Below, one piece after another: positions 9,215-18,445 of a stretch of 20,988 bases of DNA. The stretch spans positions 1 to 20,988 of the forward strand of contig DASPJX010000024.1 of NCBI GenBank assembly GCA_035628395.1. The letters are read 5' to 3'. A program made the translations under genes and the position numbers. This DNA is from UBA4615 sp035628395 (GTDB taxonomy: Bacteria > Pseudomonadota > Gammaproteobacteria > Burkholderiales > Burkholderiaceae_E). How positions within the stretch are numbered: the stretch's first letter is position 1; each line of letters begins with the position of its first letter. The notes under the pieces are model-generated. The model made no database searches, had not been told where the DNA came from, and worked only from the letters and a program-made list of their open reading frames with translations.

Positions 9215-10150
9215 TCAGCGCGAGCCGCCGCCCGCGCCCGAGGCACCGCCGGCGCCCGAGCCGCCGGTGCCGCCGCCCATGCCGCTGCCCGATGCGCCGC
9301 CCATGCCGCCGCCGGCGGTGCCGGACGGCGAGCCCGGGGTGCCGGTCATGCCCGACCCGGGAGGCCCGCCGGCGTTGCCGCCCATCGTGCCGCCCATCGC
9401 GCCGCCGGTGGGCGCCGGGTTCGAGCGGCTCGCGCTGCCGGTGGCCATGCCGCCGCCGGTCGCGGACGCGCCGGCCGCCGAGGCGCCGGCCGCGGAGCCG
9501 CCGCTCGAAGAGCCGCCGGCCGTCGAGCCGCCGTGCTGCATGCCGCCCTTCGACATGTCGCCGCCGCGCTGCATCATCTGGGCCATCTTCAGGTGCTCGC
9601 GCATGATCGGCAGCTGCTTGGCCGCGAAGTCGCGCAGCTCCGGATCCTTGCCGTTCTTCGACTGGCGCTCGAAGAGGTTCACCGTCTTCTCGTGGTCGGC
9701 GACCTGCTGCTTCATGTACGCGCGGTCGAACTCGGGGCCCGACATCTTCTCCATCTTCACGAGCATCGCGCGGTGGGCCTTGTCCGGACCCTCGGGCGGC
9801 GCGATGTTGCGCGCGGACGCGAGCTTCATCAGCTCGGAGTTGCCGGTGGTGTGGTCGTCCACCATCTTCTGCGCGAATTCCTTGACCTGCGGGTTGGTCG
9901 CCTTCTGCGAAGCCACGCGTCCGGCCTCGACCTCGGCCATGCCGGCCATGGCCGCGTTCAGGACGAACGTGCGGTCGGTGTCGGAGACCTGCTTCGACGC
10001 GGTGCCGCTCGCGCCGGCACGGGCGCCCGGGCTCGCGGTGGTTCCGGCGGAGCCGGTGCCGGTGCCGGCCGAGCCTTGAGCCTGCGCGTTGCCGAGGGCG
10101 AGGACGCCGGCGACCGCGGCGGCCAGGAGCGTCGGAGAGAAGGGTTTCAT
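9215..10150 (-). CDS. DUF4142 exported protein with Gly/Ser/Met-rich tail
   Basis: A 311-residue protein. A signal peptide (MKPFSPTLLAAAVAGVLALG to AQA, cleavage near 24) is followed by a short Gly/Ser/Thr linker. The DUF4142 domain occupies about 57-193, with DRTFVLNAAMAGMAEVEAGRVA, then TNPQVKEFAQKMVDDHT and a late DFAAKQLPIMREHLKMA. This is a four-helix ferritin-like bundle common in periplasmic proteins of Proteobacteria; function is not established, and metal ligands are not obvious beyond His/Glu in the helices. The last 118 residues are almost only Gly, Ser, Ala, Thr, Met and Pro, far longer than usual. The ATG at 10150 has AGGA seven bases upstream. It is transcribed alone, divergent from the Asp-rich gene across a 117-bp region. 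Confidence 0.9.
   Translation of the reverse strand: MKPFSPTLLAAAVAGVLALGNAQAQGSAGTGTGSAGTTASPGARAGASGTASKQVSDTDRTFVLNAAMAGMAEVEAGRVASQKATNPQVKEFAQKMVDDHTTGNSELMKLASARNIAPPEGPDKAHRAMLVKMEKMSGPEFDRAYMKQQVADHEKTVNLFERQSKNGKDPELRDFAAKQLPIMREHLKMAQMMQRGGDMSKGGMQHGGSTAGGSSSGGSAAGASAAGASATGGGMATGSASRSNPAPTGGAMGGTMGGNAGGPPGSGMTGTPGSPSGTAGGGMGGASGSGMGGGTGGSGAGGASGAGGGSR
9218..9568 (-). repeat. Low-complexity Gly-rich coding tract
   Basis: This stretch encodes residues 195-311 of the DUF4142 protein. GGC/GCC/GGG-type triplets recur with irregular Gly-Gly-Met, Gly-Ala-Ser and Gly-Ser units, without a fixed period. The reverse strand is correspondingly rich in CCG and reads as a Pro-rich frame, which I take to be an artefact. 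Confidence 0.7.
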
Positions 10151-10267
10151 TGCGATGTCCTGCTGAGTGTGACGATTCCCGAGGGGCAGGCACCCGGCAT
10201 GCCCGCAGCGCGGGCGGGAACGCCGATTGCGTCTCCCCGGGCCATTCCCAGGGAGGCGACGAACACC

Positions 10268-10900
10268 ATGAGCGCGGCAAGCACACTCGATCCGGACGCG
10301 GCGGGCCCCGGCGGCGGCGCACGCCCGCCCGGCCACGACACCGGCTCGCTCGGCCCGAGCGACCTGAGCGACACCGGCTCGGACAGCCTGGGCCCGAGCG
10401 GCCTCGATCCGGCCATCCTCGCCGACGAGGGCGGCGACTCCGTCGGCACCGGCAGCGATCCGACGCCCATCGACCGTGACGACCGGGACGGCGGCACCGA
10501 CATCGGCTTCGACCGGATCGTCGGGGCGTCCGAGGCGGGTCTGGGCGGCGGGCTCGACCAGGCCGAGGAGGCGCTGCTCGGCACCACCGACGAGGAGCTC
10601 GATCCGGTCGACGAGGCGGGCGCGTCGCTCGATCCGCAGTCGCCGAGCGGGCGCCGGCTGCCCGCGCGCGAGCCGGCCGACGACGACGACGACGCGCTGC
10701 GCTCCGCGGGCGCGCTCGCCGACGCGTCGGCCGACGACGACGACGCGGACGACGCGGACGAAGACGCGGACGACGACGCGGACGACGACGCGGACGACGA
10801 CGGCGACCGCCCGCGCGGCGACGCCGACGCGCCCGACGACGCGGGCGGCTCGGACGCCGACCGGCGCGTGCCGGGCGGGGACGGATCGCGCCGGGCCTGA
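10268..10900 (+). CDS. Extremely acidic, Asp-rich hypothetical protein
   Basis: A 210-residue protein with no signal peptide, membrane segment or enzyme motif. The first 130 residues include LGPSDLSDTGSDSLGPSG and DIGFDRIVGASEAGLGGGLDQAEEA, a pattern I recall from conserved hypothetical proteins of Burkholderiales (sometimes named without basis as chemotaxis proteins). From about 137 to 195 it becomes an Asp/Ala tract with runs of four and five Asp and three exact ADDD units. Charge is strongly negative, so an intrinsically disordered, cation-binding or solubility-enhancing role is possible but unproven. The ATG at 10268 is preceded by GGGAGG 11 bases upstream; an upstream in-frame ATG would add about 23 residues unlike the family. 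It ends five bases before the MgtC-family start. Confidence 0.75.
   Translation: MSAASTLDPDAAGPGGGARPPGHDTGSLGPSDLSDTGSDSLGPSGLDPAILADEGGDSVGTGSDPTPIDRDDRDGGTDIGFDRIVGASEAGLGGGLDQAEEALLGTTDEELDPVDEAGASLDPQSPSGRRLPAREPADDDDDALRSAGALADASADDDDADDADEDADDDADDDADDDGDRPRGDADAPDDAGGSDADRRVPGGDGSRRA
10766..10801 (+). repeat. Three exact 12-bp coding repeats (GCGGACGACGAC)
   Basis: Units at 10766-10777, 10778-10789 and 10790-10801 are identical and in frame, each encoding Ala-Asp-Asp-Asp (residues 167-178 of the Asp-rich protein). Degenerate GAC/GCG triplets extend the tract on both sides. Slippage there would add or remove whole ADDD units without shifting the frame. Confidence 0.85.
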
Positions 10901-10905
10901 GCGAC

Positions 10906-11610
10906 GTGGAGCCGGGGTTCGGCTGGACGGTCTGGCTGCCGGTCGCCGGTCAGCTCGCCGCCGCGACGGTCGCCGGCGGGCTGATCGGCCTCGAGCGCAC
11001 CTACAACGGCCGGGCGGCGGGCTTCCGCACGTTCTCGCTGGTGGCGATCGGCTCGTGCCTGCCGATGCTCGCCGCGAGCCATCCGGGCATGTGGCCCGAC
11101 GGCGCGCTCGATCCGGCGTTCCCGATCGACCCGACGCGGGTCATGCAGGGGATCGTGACCGGCGTGGGCTTCCTCGGTGCCGGCGTGATCTTCCGCGACG
11201 GCTTCTCGGTGCGCGGGCTCACCACCGCGGCCTGCGTCTGGGTGGTCTCCTCGATCGGCATGCTGTTCGGCATCGGGCTGCATCCGCTGGCCGCCGCGGC
11301 GACGCTCGCCACGCTCGGCGTGCTCGCGCTGTTCCGGCGGATCGAGGCGCTGATGCCGGGCCTCGTGTACGCGTACGTGACGGTGCGCTTCCGGCGGAAC
11401 GAGGCCCCCGGCGAGGCGTCGTTCCGCGCACGGCTCGAGGGCTTCGGGCTGCGTCTCCAGGAGACGACCTTCCGCGTCAACGGCGGCGGCGACTTCGAGT
11501 ACCGCGTCGCGGTGTCGGCGAGCCGCCCGACGCGGCTCGGCGAGCTCGTCGAGTCGCTGCGCGACGATCCCGCCGTGACCGAGTTCCGCGTCGCGCCGAC
11601 CCGCGACTGA
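10906..11610 (+). CDS. MgtC/SapB family membrane protein
   Basis: A 234-residue protein with about four to five hydrophobic helices in the first 145 residues and a soluble C-terminal domain (about 155-232). Family motifs are present: GGLIGLERTYNGRAAGFRT at 24-42 and GVGFLGAGVIFRDGFSVRGL at 86-105, then TTAACVWV. The C-terminal part has the beta-alpha-beta pattern of the ACT-like domain found in MgtC and its longer relatives. MgtC proteins act at the inner membrane in adaptation to low magnesium and modulate the F1Fo ATPase in enteric pathogens; in other bacteria the role is unsettled. The start is GTG at 10906, five bases after the Asp-rich gene, implying one transcript. No magnesium riboswitch-like leader was recognised. 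Confidence 0.9.
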   Translation: MEPGFGWTVWLPVAGQLAAATVAGGLIGLERTYNGRAAGFRTFSLVAIGSCLPMLAASHPGMWPDGALDPAFPIDPTRVMQGIVTGVGFLGAGVIFRDGFSVRGLTTAACVWVVSSIGMLFGIGLHPLAAAATLATLGVLALFRRIEALMPGLVYAYVTVRFRRNEAPGEASFRARLEGFGLRLQETTFRVNGGGDFEYRVAVSASRPTRLGELVESLRDDPAVTEFRVAPTRD

Positions 11611-11671
11611 GGGCCGTCGGCGCGGGCGCGCCTGATACAGTCTCGCCCGGTTCGGACGACGGGCGCGACGG

Positions 11672-12379
11672 ATGGACGGAGGGATCGGCGAGGGCGTGGA
11701 GCGGGCGCTCGGGCTCGTGCTCGGCGACGACGGCCGCCTGTGGCCGATCGTCGCGCTCAGCCTGCAGGTGAGCGGCCTCGCGACGGTGCTGTCGGCGGCG
11801 ATCGCACTGCCGCTGGCGGCCTGGCTCGCGCTCACGCCCTTCGCCGGGCGCGGCGCGGTGGTCGCCGCGCTCAACGCGCTGATGGGGCTGCCCGCGGTGG
11901 TGGCGGGTCTGCTCGTCTACCTGCTGCTGTCGCGCGCCGGGCCGCTCGGATCGCTCGGGCTGCTCTTCACGCCGGGGGCGATGGTCGTCGCGCAGACGCT
12001 GCTGGTGCTGCCCCTCGTCGCCGCGCTCGCCCGCCAGACGCTCGAGGACGCGCTCGGCGAATGCGGTCCGTACCTGCGCTCGCTCGGCGCGACCCGGCTG
12101 CAGACGATCGGCACGCTGCTCCACGAGGCGCGCTTCTCGCTGCTGACCGCGGTGCTCGCCGGCTTCGGGCGCGCGGCCGCCGAGGTGGGTGCGGTGATGA
12201 TCGTCGGCGGCAACATCGACGGCGTGACCCGCACGATGACCACGGCGATCGCGCTCGAGACGAGCAAGGGCGACCTGCCGCTCGCGCTCGGCCTGGGGCT
12301 GGTGCTGCTCGCGGTGGTGCTCGCGATCAACGCGGCGGCGTTCGCGCTCCGCCAGTACGCGATCCGCCGCCATGGCTGA
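11672..12379 (+). CDS. tupB: ABC transporter permease, tungstate type
   Basis: A 235-residue inner-membrane protein with about five to six helices. It has the binding-protein-dependent permease signature around EDALGECGPYLRSLGATRLQ (roughly 127-146), the loop that contacts the ATPase. The segment AAAEVGAVMIVGGNIDGVTRTMTTAI is characteristic of TupB-type tungstate permeases as opposed to ModB. Tungstate import supplies W (or Mo) for cofactor enzymes. The gene follows the MgtC-family gene by 61 bp; a GATACAGT-like sequence just upstream (about 11634-11641) resembles a -10 element but has no clear -35. It overlaps the ATPase gene by eight bases, showing tight coupling. No periplasmic TupA gene is visible on either side in this window. 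Confidence 0.88.
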   Translation: MDGGIGEGVERALGLVLGDDGRLWPIVALSLQVSGLATVLSAAIALPLAAWLALTPFAGRGAVVAALNALMGLPAVVAGLLVYLLLSRAGPLGSLGLLFTPGAMVVAQTLLVLPLVAALARQTLEDALGECGPYLRSLGATRLQTIGTLLHEARFSLLTAVLAGFGRAAAEVGAVMIVGGNIDGVTRTMTTAIALETSKGDLPLALGLGLVLLAVVLAINAAAFALRQYAIRRHG

Positions 12380-13079
12380 GTCCGCGGCGCGCCGCCTGCT
12401 GCTGCGCGGCCTCGGGCTGCGGCTCGGCGGCGTCGAGGTGCTGCGCGACGTGTCCCTCGAGCTGCCGGTCGCGGGCCGCACGGTGATCGTCGGTCCGAAC
12501 GGCGCCGGCAAGAGCACGCTGCTGCAGGCGATCCACGGCATGCTGCCGCCGGAGTCGGGCCGCGTCGACGCCGAGGGTCCCCGGCCCCGGCTCGCGCTGG
12601 TGTTCCAGCGGCCCGCGATGCTCCGGCGCAGCGCGCTGGCCAACGTCGAGCACGCGCTCGCGATCGCCGGGGTGCCGGCCGGCGCGCGAGTGGCGCGCGC
12701 GCGCGCCGCGCTCGAGGACGTGGGGCTCGGCTACGCGGCCGATCGTCCCGCGCGACGCCTGTCCGGAGGCGAGCAGCAGCGGCTCGCGATCGCGCGCGCC
12801 CAGTCGCTCGAGCCGGAGTGCCTGCTGCTCGACGAGCCGACCGCGAGCCTCGATCCGGCCGCGGGCGCCGCCGTCGAGCGGCACCTGCTCGCGCTGGCCG
12901 CGCGCGGCATCGGGCTGGTGATGACGACGCACGATCTCGCGCAGGCGCGTCGCGTCGCGCAGCGGATCGTGCTGATGCACCGCGGACGCGTCGTCGAGGA
13001 CGGCCCGGCCGACGCGTTCTTCGCGTCGCCGCGCACCGACGTCGCGCGACGGTTCCTGGCCGGCGACTGGCTCGAGTAG
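12372..13079 (+). CDS. tupC: ABC transporter ATP-binding protein, tungstate type
   Basis: A 235-residue ATPase with all motifs intact: Walker A GPNGAGKST at 41-49, Q-loop Gln79 in LVFQRPAML, ABC signature LSGGEQQR at 130-137, Walker B LLLDEP at 151-156, D-loop TASLD and switch His187 in TTHD. Length and the ARRFLAGDWLE end fit TupC-type proteins, which lack the extra C-terminal regulatory domain of ModC. It powers the preceding permease from the cytosolic side. The ATG lies inside the last codons of tupB (overlap 12372-12379). Downstream there is a 163-bp gap with 14-bp tandem repeats. Assignment to tungstate rests mostly on the partner permease; another oxyanion is possible. Confidence 0.88.
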   Translation: MAESAARRLLLRGLGLRLGGVEVLRDVSLELPVAGRTVIVGPNGAGKSTLLQAIHGMLPPESGRVDAEGPRPRLALVFQRPAMLRRSALANVEHALAIAGVPAGARVARARAALEDVGLGYAADRPARRLSGGEQQRLAIARAQSLEPECLLLDEPTASLDPAAGAAVERHLLALAARGIGLVMTTHDLAQARRVAQRIVLMHRGRVVEDGPADAFFASPRTDVARRFLAGDWLE

Positions 13080-13082
13080 GAC

Positions 13083-13146
13083 CGATCGAGCAGGGGCGGT
13101 CGAGCAGGAGCGGTCGAGCGGGAGCGGTCGAGCAGGGGCGGTCGGG
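13083..13146. repeat. Four and a half 14-bp tandem repeats downstream of tupC
   Basis: Units at 13083-13096, 13097-13110, 13111-13124 and 13125-13138 follow CGGTCGAGCAGGGG with one or two changes each, and a partial unit follows at 13139-13146. The tract starts three bases after the tupC stop and lies in the non-coding gap 13080-13242. No hairpin or CRISPR-like spacer structure is present. Confidence 0.85.
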
Positions 13147-13242
13147 TCGGGCCGCGGGACCGCGGCGTCGGCCGCGACCCGACCGGGCGGGCACGGCCGA
13201 TGCGTGTGCAGCCTCGTCCCAGCCCGAACCGGAGCCCGCCCG

Positions 13243-13614
13243 ATGAACCGCCGCGCCACCACCACGATCGTCGACCCGAAGGGGGGCGACGCCGAACGCA
13301 CCGGCGAGGCCCTGCGCCAGCCGAACGACCGGGACGAGTCGTCGACCGACGCCGATCGCCCGGGCGAGGTCGCCGACGTGCAGCGCGCGCAGATGGAACG
13401 GGCCCGCCGCGACGCGGAGAGCCCCCAGGTCAACACCGACTGCCACTCGACGCCCTCGGGCGAGGGCGGCTGCTCGCAGCCGCGCGATCCGTCGCTGCTC
13501 GACGACGTGCTCGCCCCCGGCGATCCGACGGCCCGCGACGCCGAGAACCGGCGCACCGCCCAGCACGATCCGGGCGCGCCGTCGGTGCGACCCGACGGGC
13601 GCCCGGCGAGCTGA
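13243..13614 (+). CDS. Small hydrophilic hypothetical protein
   Basis: A 123-residue, strongly polar protein rich in Asp, Arg, Pro, Ala and Glu, without signal peptide, membrane segment or recognised domain. Two cysteines (Cys67 and Cys77) flank a Gly/Ser-rich loop (HSTPSGEGG), which could bind metal or form a disulfide, though this is speculative. GGAG at 13231-13234 lies eight bases before the ATG at 13243, which supports that start over an in-frame ATG at 13204. Codon usage is like the neighbours. It stands between tupC and a convergent lipoprotein gene, with 20 bases between stops. It resembles the other disordered, charged proteins in this window (DUF3072, Asp-rich) in composition but not in sequence. 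Function is unknown. Confidence 0.65.
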   Translation: MNRRATTTIVDPKGGDAERTGEALRQPNDRDESSTDADRPGEVADVQRAQMERARRDAESPQVNTDCHSTPSGEGGCSQPRDPSLLDDVLAPGDPTARDAENRRTAQHDPGAPSVRPDGRPAS

Positions 13615-13634
13615 GACGATCCGCGGCGCCGGCC

Positions 13635-13868
13635 TCAGCGCCGGTCGTCGCGGTCCTTGCCGACCTGGTTGCCGATCACGCCGCCGACGGCCGCGCCGCC
13701 CACGGTGCCGAGCGTGCCGCCGCCGATCGCGCGTCCGACGACGCCGCCGGCCGCGGCACCGCCCACGGTGGCCTTCTCGCGGCCGCTCAGGTTGTCCCAG
13801 GTGCTGCAGCCCGGCAGCGAGACGAGCGCGGCCAGCGCGGCCGCGACGGGCAGGAATCGAGTCTTCAT
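13635..13868 (-). CDS. Glycine-zipper lipoprotein (OsmB-like)
   Basis: A 77-residue lipoprotein. The signal peptide ends in the lipobox LPGC (Cys21), so the mature protein should be lipid-anchored in the envelope. Residues 35-70 form a glycine zipper with two hydrophobic stretches (VGGAAAGGVVGRAIGGG and VGGAAVGGVIGNQVG), as in OsmB and related 2TM glycine-zipper lipoproteins that respond to osmotic or envelope stress. It ends in a charged KDRDDRR tail. GAGGAG lies about eight bases upstream of the ATG at 13868, a strong ribosome-binding site. It follows fumC by 38 bp and could be co-transcribed or have its own promoter. Specific function is unknown. Confidence 0.88.
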   Translation of the reverse strand: MKTRFLPVAAALAALVSLPGCSTWDNLSGREKATVGGAAAGGVVGRAIGGGTLGTVGGAAVGGVIGNQVGKDRDDRR

Positions 13869-13906
13869 CGAAGTCTCCTCGGGGAGGCGGGGCCGACGGC
13901 CCCGGA

Positions 13907-15453
<1,547 letters not shown>

Positions 15454-15457
<4 letters not shown>

Positions 15458-17463
15458 TTGCGGGGTTCCTTCCCGGCGGGGGCGGCCTTGGCCGCGGGCT
15501 TGGCGGAGCCGGCGCTCGAGCCGAGCCGCTCCCGGCACGGCGACGGCGCGTCGCCCTCGCCGAAGTCGAGCAGCGGCAGCAGCGCGGCGACCGGCGCGAC
15601 GACCGCGCCGAGCACCGCCGCGGCGATCACGGTGCCGGCGACCCGCGTCTTGTCGAGCCCGACCTCGGGATCGGCGAAGGTGCCCCCGATGACGATCGGC
15701 GAGCGCAGCGTGAACGGCGAGAAGTCGCGCGGCGCGGCCTTCATCCGCATGGCGAGCGTCTCCTTGGCGAGGTTCACGTTGCCTTCGGCGGTGAGCACGG
15801 TGTCGCGGGTGTCGAGGACGAACAGCTCGGGCTCGGCGACGCCCTTGCGGATCGGGATGTCGGCGATGCCGCAGTCGAGCCGGACCCGCTTCTCGCCGCC
15901 GGACAGCGCGGCGAGGCTCTCGGCGATGTCGAGCCCCGCCAGCTCGAGCACCAGCCGGCTCGCGTCGCCGGGCCCGAGCGCGATGCGGGCGCGTCCGTCG
16001 GCCCGCCCGAGCACGTCGGCGACCGAGTCGCCGCGGCCGTCGAGCGTCAGCTCCAGGTTCAGGCGCGAGGTGATCGGAGGCTCGCCGCGCAGCTTGGGAA
16101 GCCAGCGCTGCAGCGCGACCTCGCGGATCGCGAGCTTCGCGCCCACGCGGCCGGGCGCCTGCGAGCCGTCGATCCGCACCTCGCCGCTGATGCGGCCGCC
16201 GGCCACCTGCGCGGCCAGCTCGCCGACCGCGAGCACGCCCTCGCGCAGCCGCAGCCGGGCCGCGAGCCCGGTCACCGGCGCGAGCGAGCCCAGCTCGAGC
16301 GTGTCGATCCGCAGGTCGACCGACGCGTCCATGTTCCGCAGCGCCGGCAGGTCGAGCGACACGTCGGGCAGCACCCGGCCCGGGCGCTTCTTGGTGTCGG
16401 GCTCGCGCTCGCCGAAGCCGACGCTTCGGCCGAGGTCGGCGATGCGCATCGTCTTCGAGCGCAGCGTGCCCTCGAGACGGGTCGGCCCGCGGTCCTCGGC
16501 GGGCGCGTAGACGAGGTCGCCGCGCAGGTCGCTGCCGCCGACGGTCGCCTGCTGGATCGCGAGCTCCCAGCGCGACTCGGCACGCCGGATCCGCCCGTCG
16601 ATCTTGAAGGGCGGCGTGCGCGGCAGCACCGCGCCGACCAGCCCGCCCAGCGCCGCGAGCGCCGGGCCGCTGACGTGGAAGCCCCCGTCCAGGCCCTCGA
16701 GCGAGGCGAGCGAGGTCGTGGTGCCGTCGAACTCGAGCCTGCCGTCGCCGACCCGCGCGCTGGCCTTCAGCGGACGCGGGCCCTTCGCGCCGCCGGGCAG
16801 CACGCCGCCGCCCTCGACGCTCGCTTCGGTGGCCATCCCGCGCATCGTGCCGCGGGCCTCGACCCGCAGCCGCGGCGGCTCGGCCCCGCGACCGGGCGCG
16901 CCCTCGCCGTCGGTCAGCGACAGCGTGCCGGAGAGATCGATCCGGCGGGCCGGATCCACCAGCGTCCACGCGACGTCGCGCGCCTCGAGCCGCTCGATCA
17001 CCGGCGGCTCCGGCTGGGCCGCGCCGCCCTGGTCGTCGGGCTTGGCGAACTGCCACGACGCGCGGCCGTCCTCCTTGCGCTCGAGCACGACCTCGCCGCT
17101 GCCGATGCGCAGCGAATGGATCCGCGGTCGCGCCCCGAACAGCGTGGGCAGCGACACCACCACCTCGGCGTCGGTGACGCGGGCGAAGCGGTCGCGCTCG
17201 CTCCACTCGGGCGGGCCGATCGCGATCGAGTCCACGCGCACCGACGGGCGGGGGCACAGGCAGAAGCTCGCCTCGCCCTCGATGTCGACGCTGCGCTCGA
17301 GCCGCTGCGCGAGCAGCCGCTCGACGAGGCCGACCGGCACCGGCCAGCGCGTGCAGGCGGCCGCCGCGATCAGCACGAGGAAGGCGAGCGCCAGCGCCCA
17401 CGGCAACGGGCCGTGGCGACGCCGGCGCGGTGCGCCGGTGCCGGGAGCGGTGTCCGTCGCCAC
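15454..17463 (-). CDS. AsmA family protein
   Basis: A 669-residue protein with a cytosolic Arg-rich start, one transmembrane helix at about 19-37, and a long periplasmic beta-rich region. It shows AsmA-type repeats: IHSLRIGSGEVVLERKEDGRASWQF (about 114-138), LEARDVAWTL, and a C-terminal block with ITSRLNLELTLDGRGDSVADVLGRADGRARI, then TLRSPIVIGGTFADPEVGLDK and an Ala-rich hydrophobic stretch near 610-630. AsmA-like proteins are anchored in the inner membrane and are linked to phospholipid transport and outer-membrane homeostasis. The start is GTG at 17463 with no strong ribosome-binding site, 16 bases after the preceding stop. Its TGA overlaps the fumC GTG, so fumC is translationally coupled to it. 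Function within the family is inferred. Confidence 0.9.
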
Positions 17464-17479
17464 GTCGTCGCCCGCGCGC

Positions 17480-18289
17480 TCAGCCCTGCGGAGAGCCGTG
17501 CTGGGTGCCGGCCTGCGGCGTGCCCGGCTGCGGCGAGAGCTGGTCGCGGTTCGCCACCGGATCCCAGTCGACCCAGGCGCCGTCGCGCCAGCGCGCGGGC
17601 GAGCGCTCCAGGGCGAGCGCCCCGCCGTCGGCGAGCCGGCGCGCCGCGAGCGACTCGCCGTGCTCGAGCCGGTCGGTGCGCACCGCGACGACCACGCCGG
17701 CGGGCTTGGCCACCGGATGCTCGGGCGTGTCGGGCTGGGTCGAGCCGTCCTTCGTCGCGGCCACGCCGCCGGCGAGCGCGCCGCCGAACGCGCCGACCGC
17801 GGCGCCGGTCAGCAGCAGCGGCCCGGTGACCGGGGCGGTCGCGAGGGCCGCGCCCACCGCGAGGCCGGCCGCCGCGCCCGCGAGCCCGCCGGTCGCCGCG
17901 CCGGTGCCGGCCCGGGTCGCGCCGGCGTCGGCATAGGCGTCGCCGCCGATCGGCGTCAGCGCGTGCCGGCCGGCCGGTCCGGTGTAGAACACCTCGACGT
18001 CCTGCGTGCCGAAGCCGTCGGCCTCGAGCGCCGCGCGGATCGCGTTCGCCTCGTCCCAGGTGCCGACCCGGCCGAGCACGACCGTCGCGGCCTCGGCGCC
18101 GTCCAGGTCCGGGCCGCTGACGTTCTCGCCGGTATCGCGCCGCGATGCGGCGATGCGGTCGCCGTCGCCGAGCATGTCGCGCTCCGGGCGCGAGGACAGG
18201 ATCGGTTCGCGACCGGTGTTGCGCAGGTCGGGGTCGCCCTTCATGCTCGGTTCGCGACCGGTATCGCGCAGGTCGTCGTCGCCATTCAT
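17480..18289 (-). CDS. Glycine-zipper protein with split stress-type domain and duplicated N-terminus
   Basis: A 269-residue protein. Residues 1-30 are two copies of a 15-residue unit (MNGDDDLRDTGREPS and MKGDPDLRNTGREPI), with a possible third, degenerate copy at 39-57. A strand-helix-strand follows at about 69-103 (VVLGRVGTWDEANAIRAALE), then a Gly/Ala-rich hydrophobic zipper at about 121-178, then a second strand-helix (VVVAVRTDRLEHGESLAARRL) and a polar tail with WVDWDPV. The layout suggests a ferredoxin-like, YflT/general-stress-like fold split by a membrane-inserting glycine zipper; this is inference. GAGGAG eight bases before ATG 18289 supports this start, although the second copy also begins with Met (codon 16, 18244). 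No function can be named. Confidence 0.75.
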   Translation of the reverse strand: MNGDDDLRDTGREPSMKGDPDLRNTGREPILSSRPERDMLGDGDRIAASRRDTGENVSGPDLDGAEAATVVLGRVGTWDEANAIRAALEADGFGTQDVEVFYTGPAGRHALTPIGGDAYADAGATRAGTGAATGGLAGAAAGLAVGAALATAPVTGPLLLTGAAVGAFGGALAGGVAATKDGSTQPDTPEHPVAKPAGVVVAVRTDRLEHGESLAARRLADGGALALERSPARWRDGAWVDWDPVANRDQLSPQPGTPQAGTQHGSPQG

Positions 18290-18291
18290 GT
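18202..18291 (-). repeat. 45-bp tandem duplication over the start codon
   Basis: Copy A is 18202-18246 and copy B is 18247-18291; 39 of 45 positions are identical. The period is a multiple of three, so the duplication adds 15 residues in frame, and each copy includes a start codon for the glycine-zipper gene. The mismatches indicate an event that is not very recent. Confidence 0.9.
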
Positions 18292-18445
18292 TCGTCGCTC
18301 CTCAGGGTCGTCCGCGTGCCGCGCGGGACCCGGCCGGAAGGCCGCCCGGTACGGACGCGATCGACCGTGACGCGGCAATCGCCGTGCCCGAGCCGTCGCG
18401 GGCCGCCGCGCCGCGCGCGGGTCGGACGGCGACGCCGCGCGCCGC

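Noticed and set aside
9267..10079. Pro-rich plus-strand frame (repeated PP and MPPP)
   Set aside because: It is the complement of the Gly-rich tail and DUF4142 domain, whose signal peptide and ribosome-binding site support the minus strand.
13083..13146. CRISPR-like array
   Set aside because: Units are 14 bp and directly abutting, with no spacers and no cas genes nearby.
13624..13643. 6-bp GC dyad between the hydrophilic protein and lipoprotein genes as a shared terminator
   Set aside because: Short stem with an 8-base loop, overlapping the lipoprotein stop region, and no T-run; too weak.
18331..18344. 5-bp stem with a 4-base loop in the leader of the glycine-zipper gene
   Set aside because: Too short to distinguish from chance in GC-rich DNA and not placed to block the ribosome-binding site.
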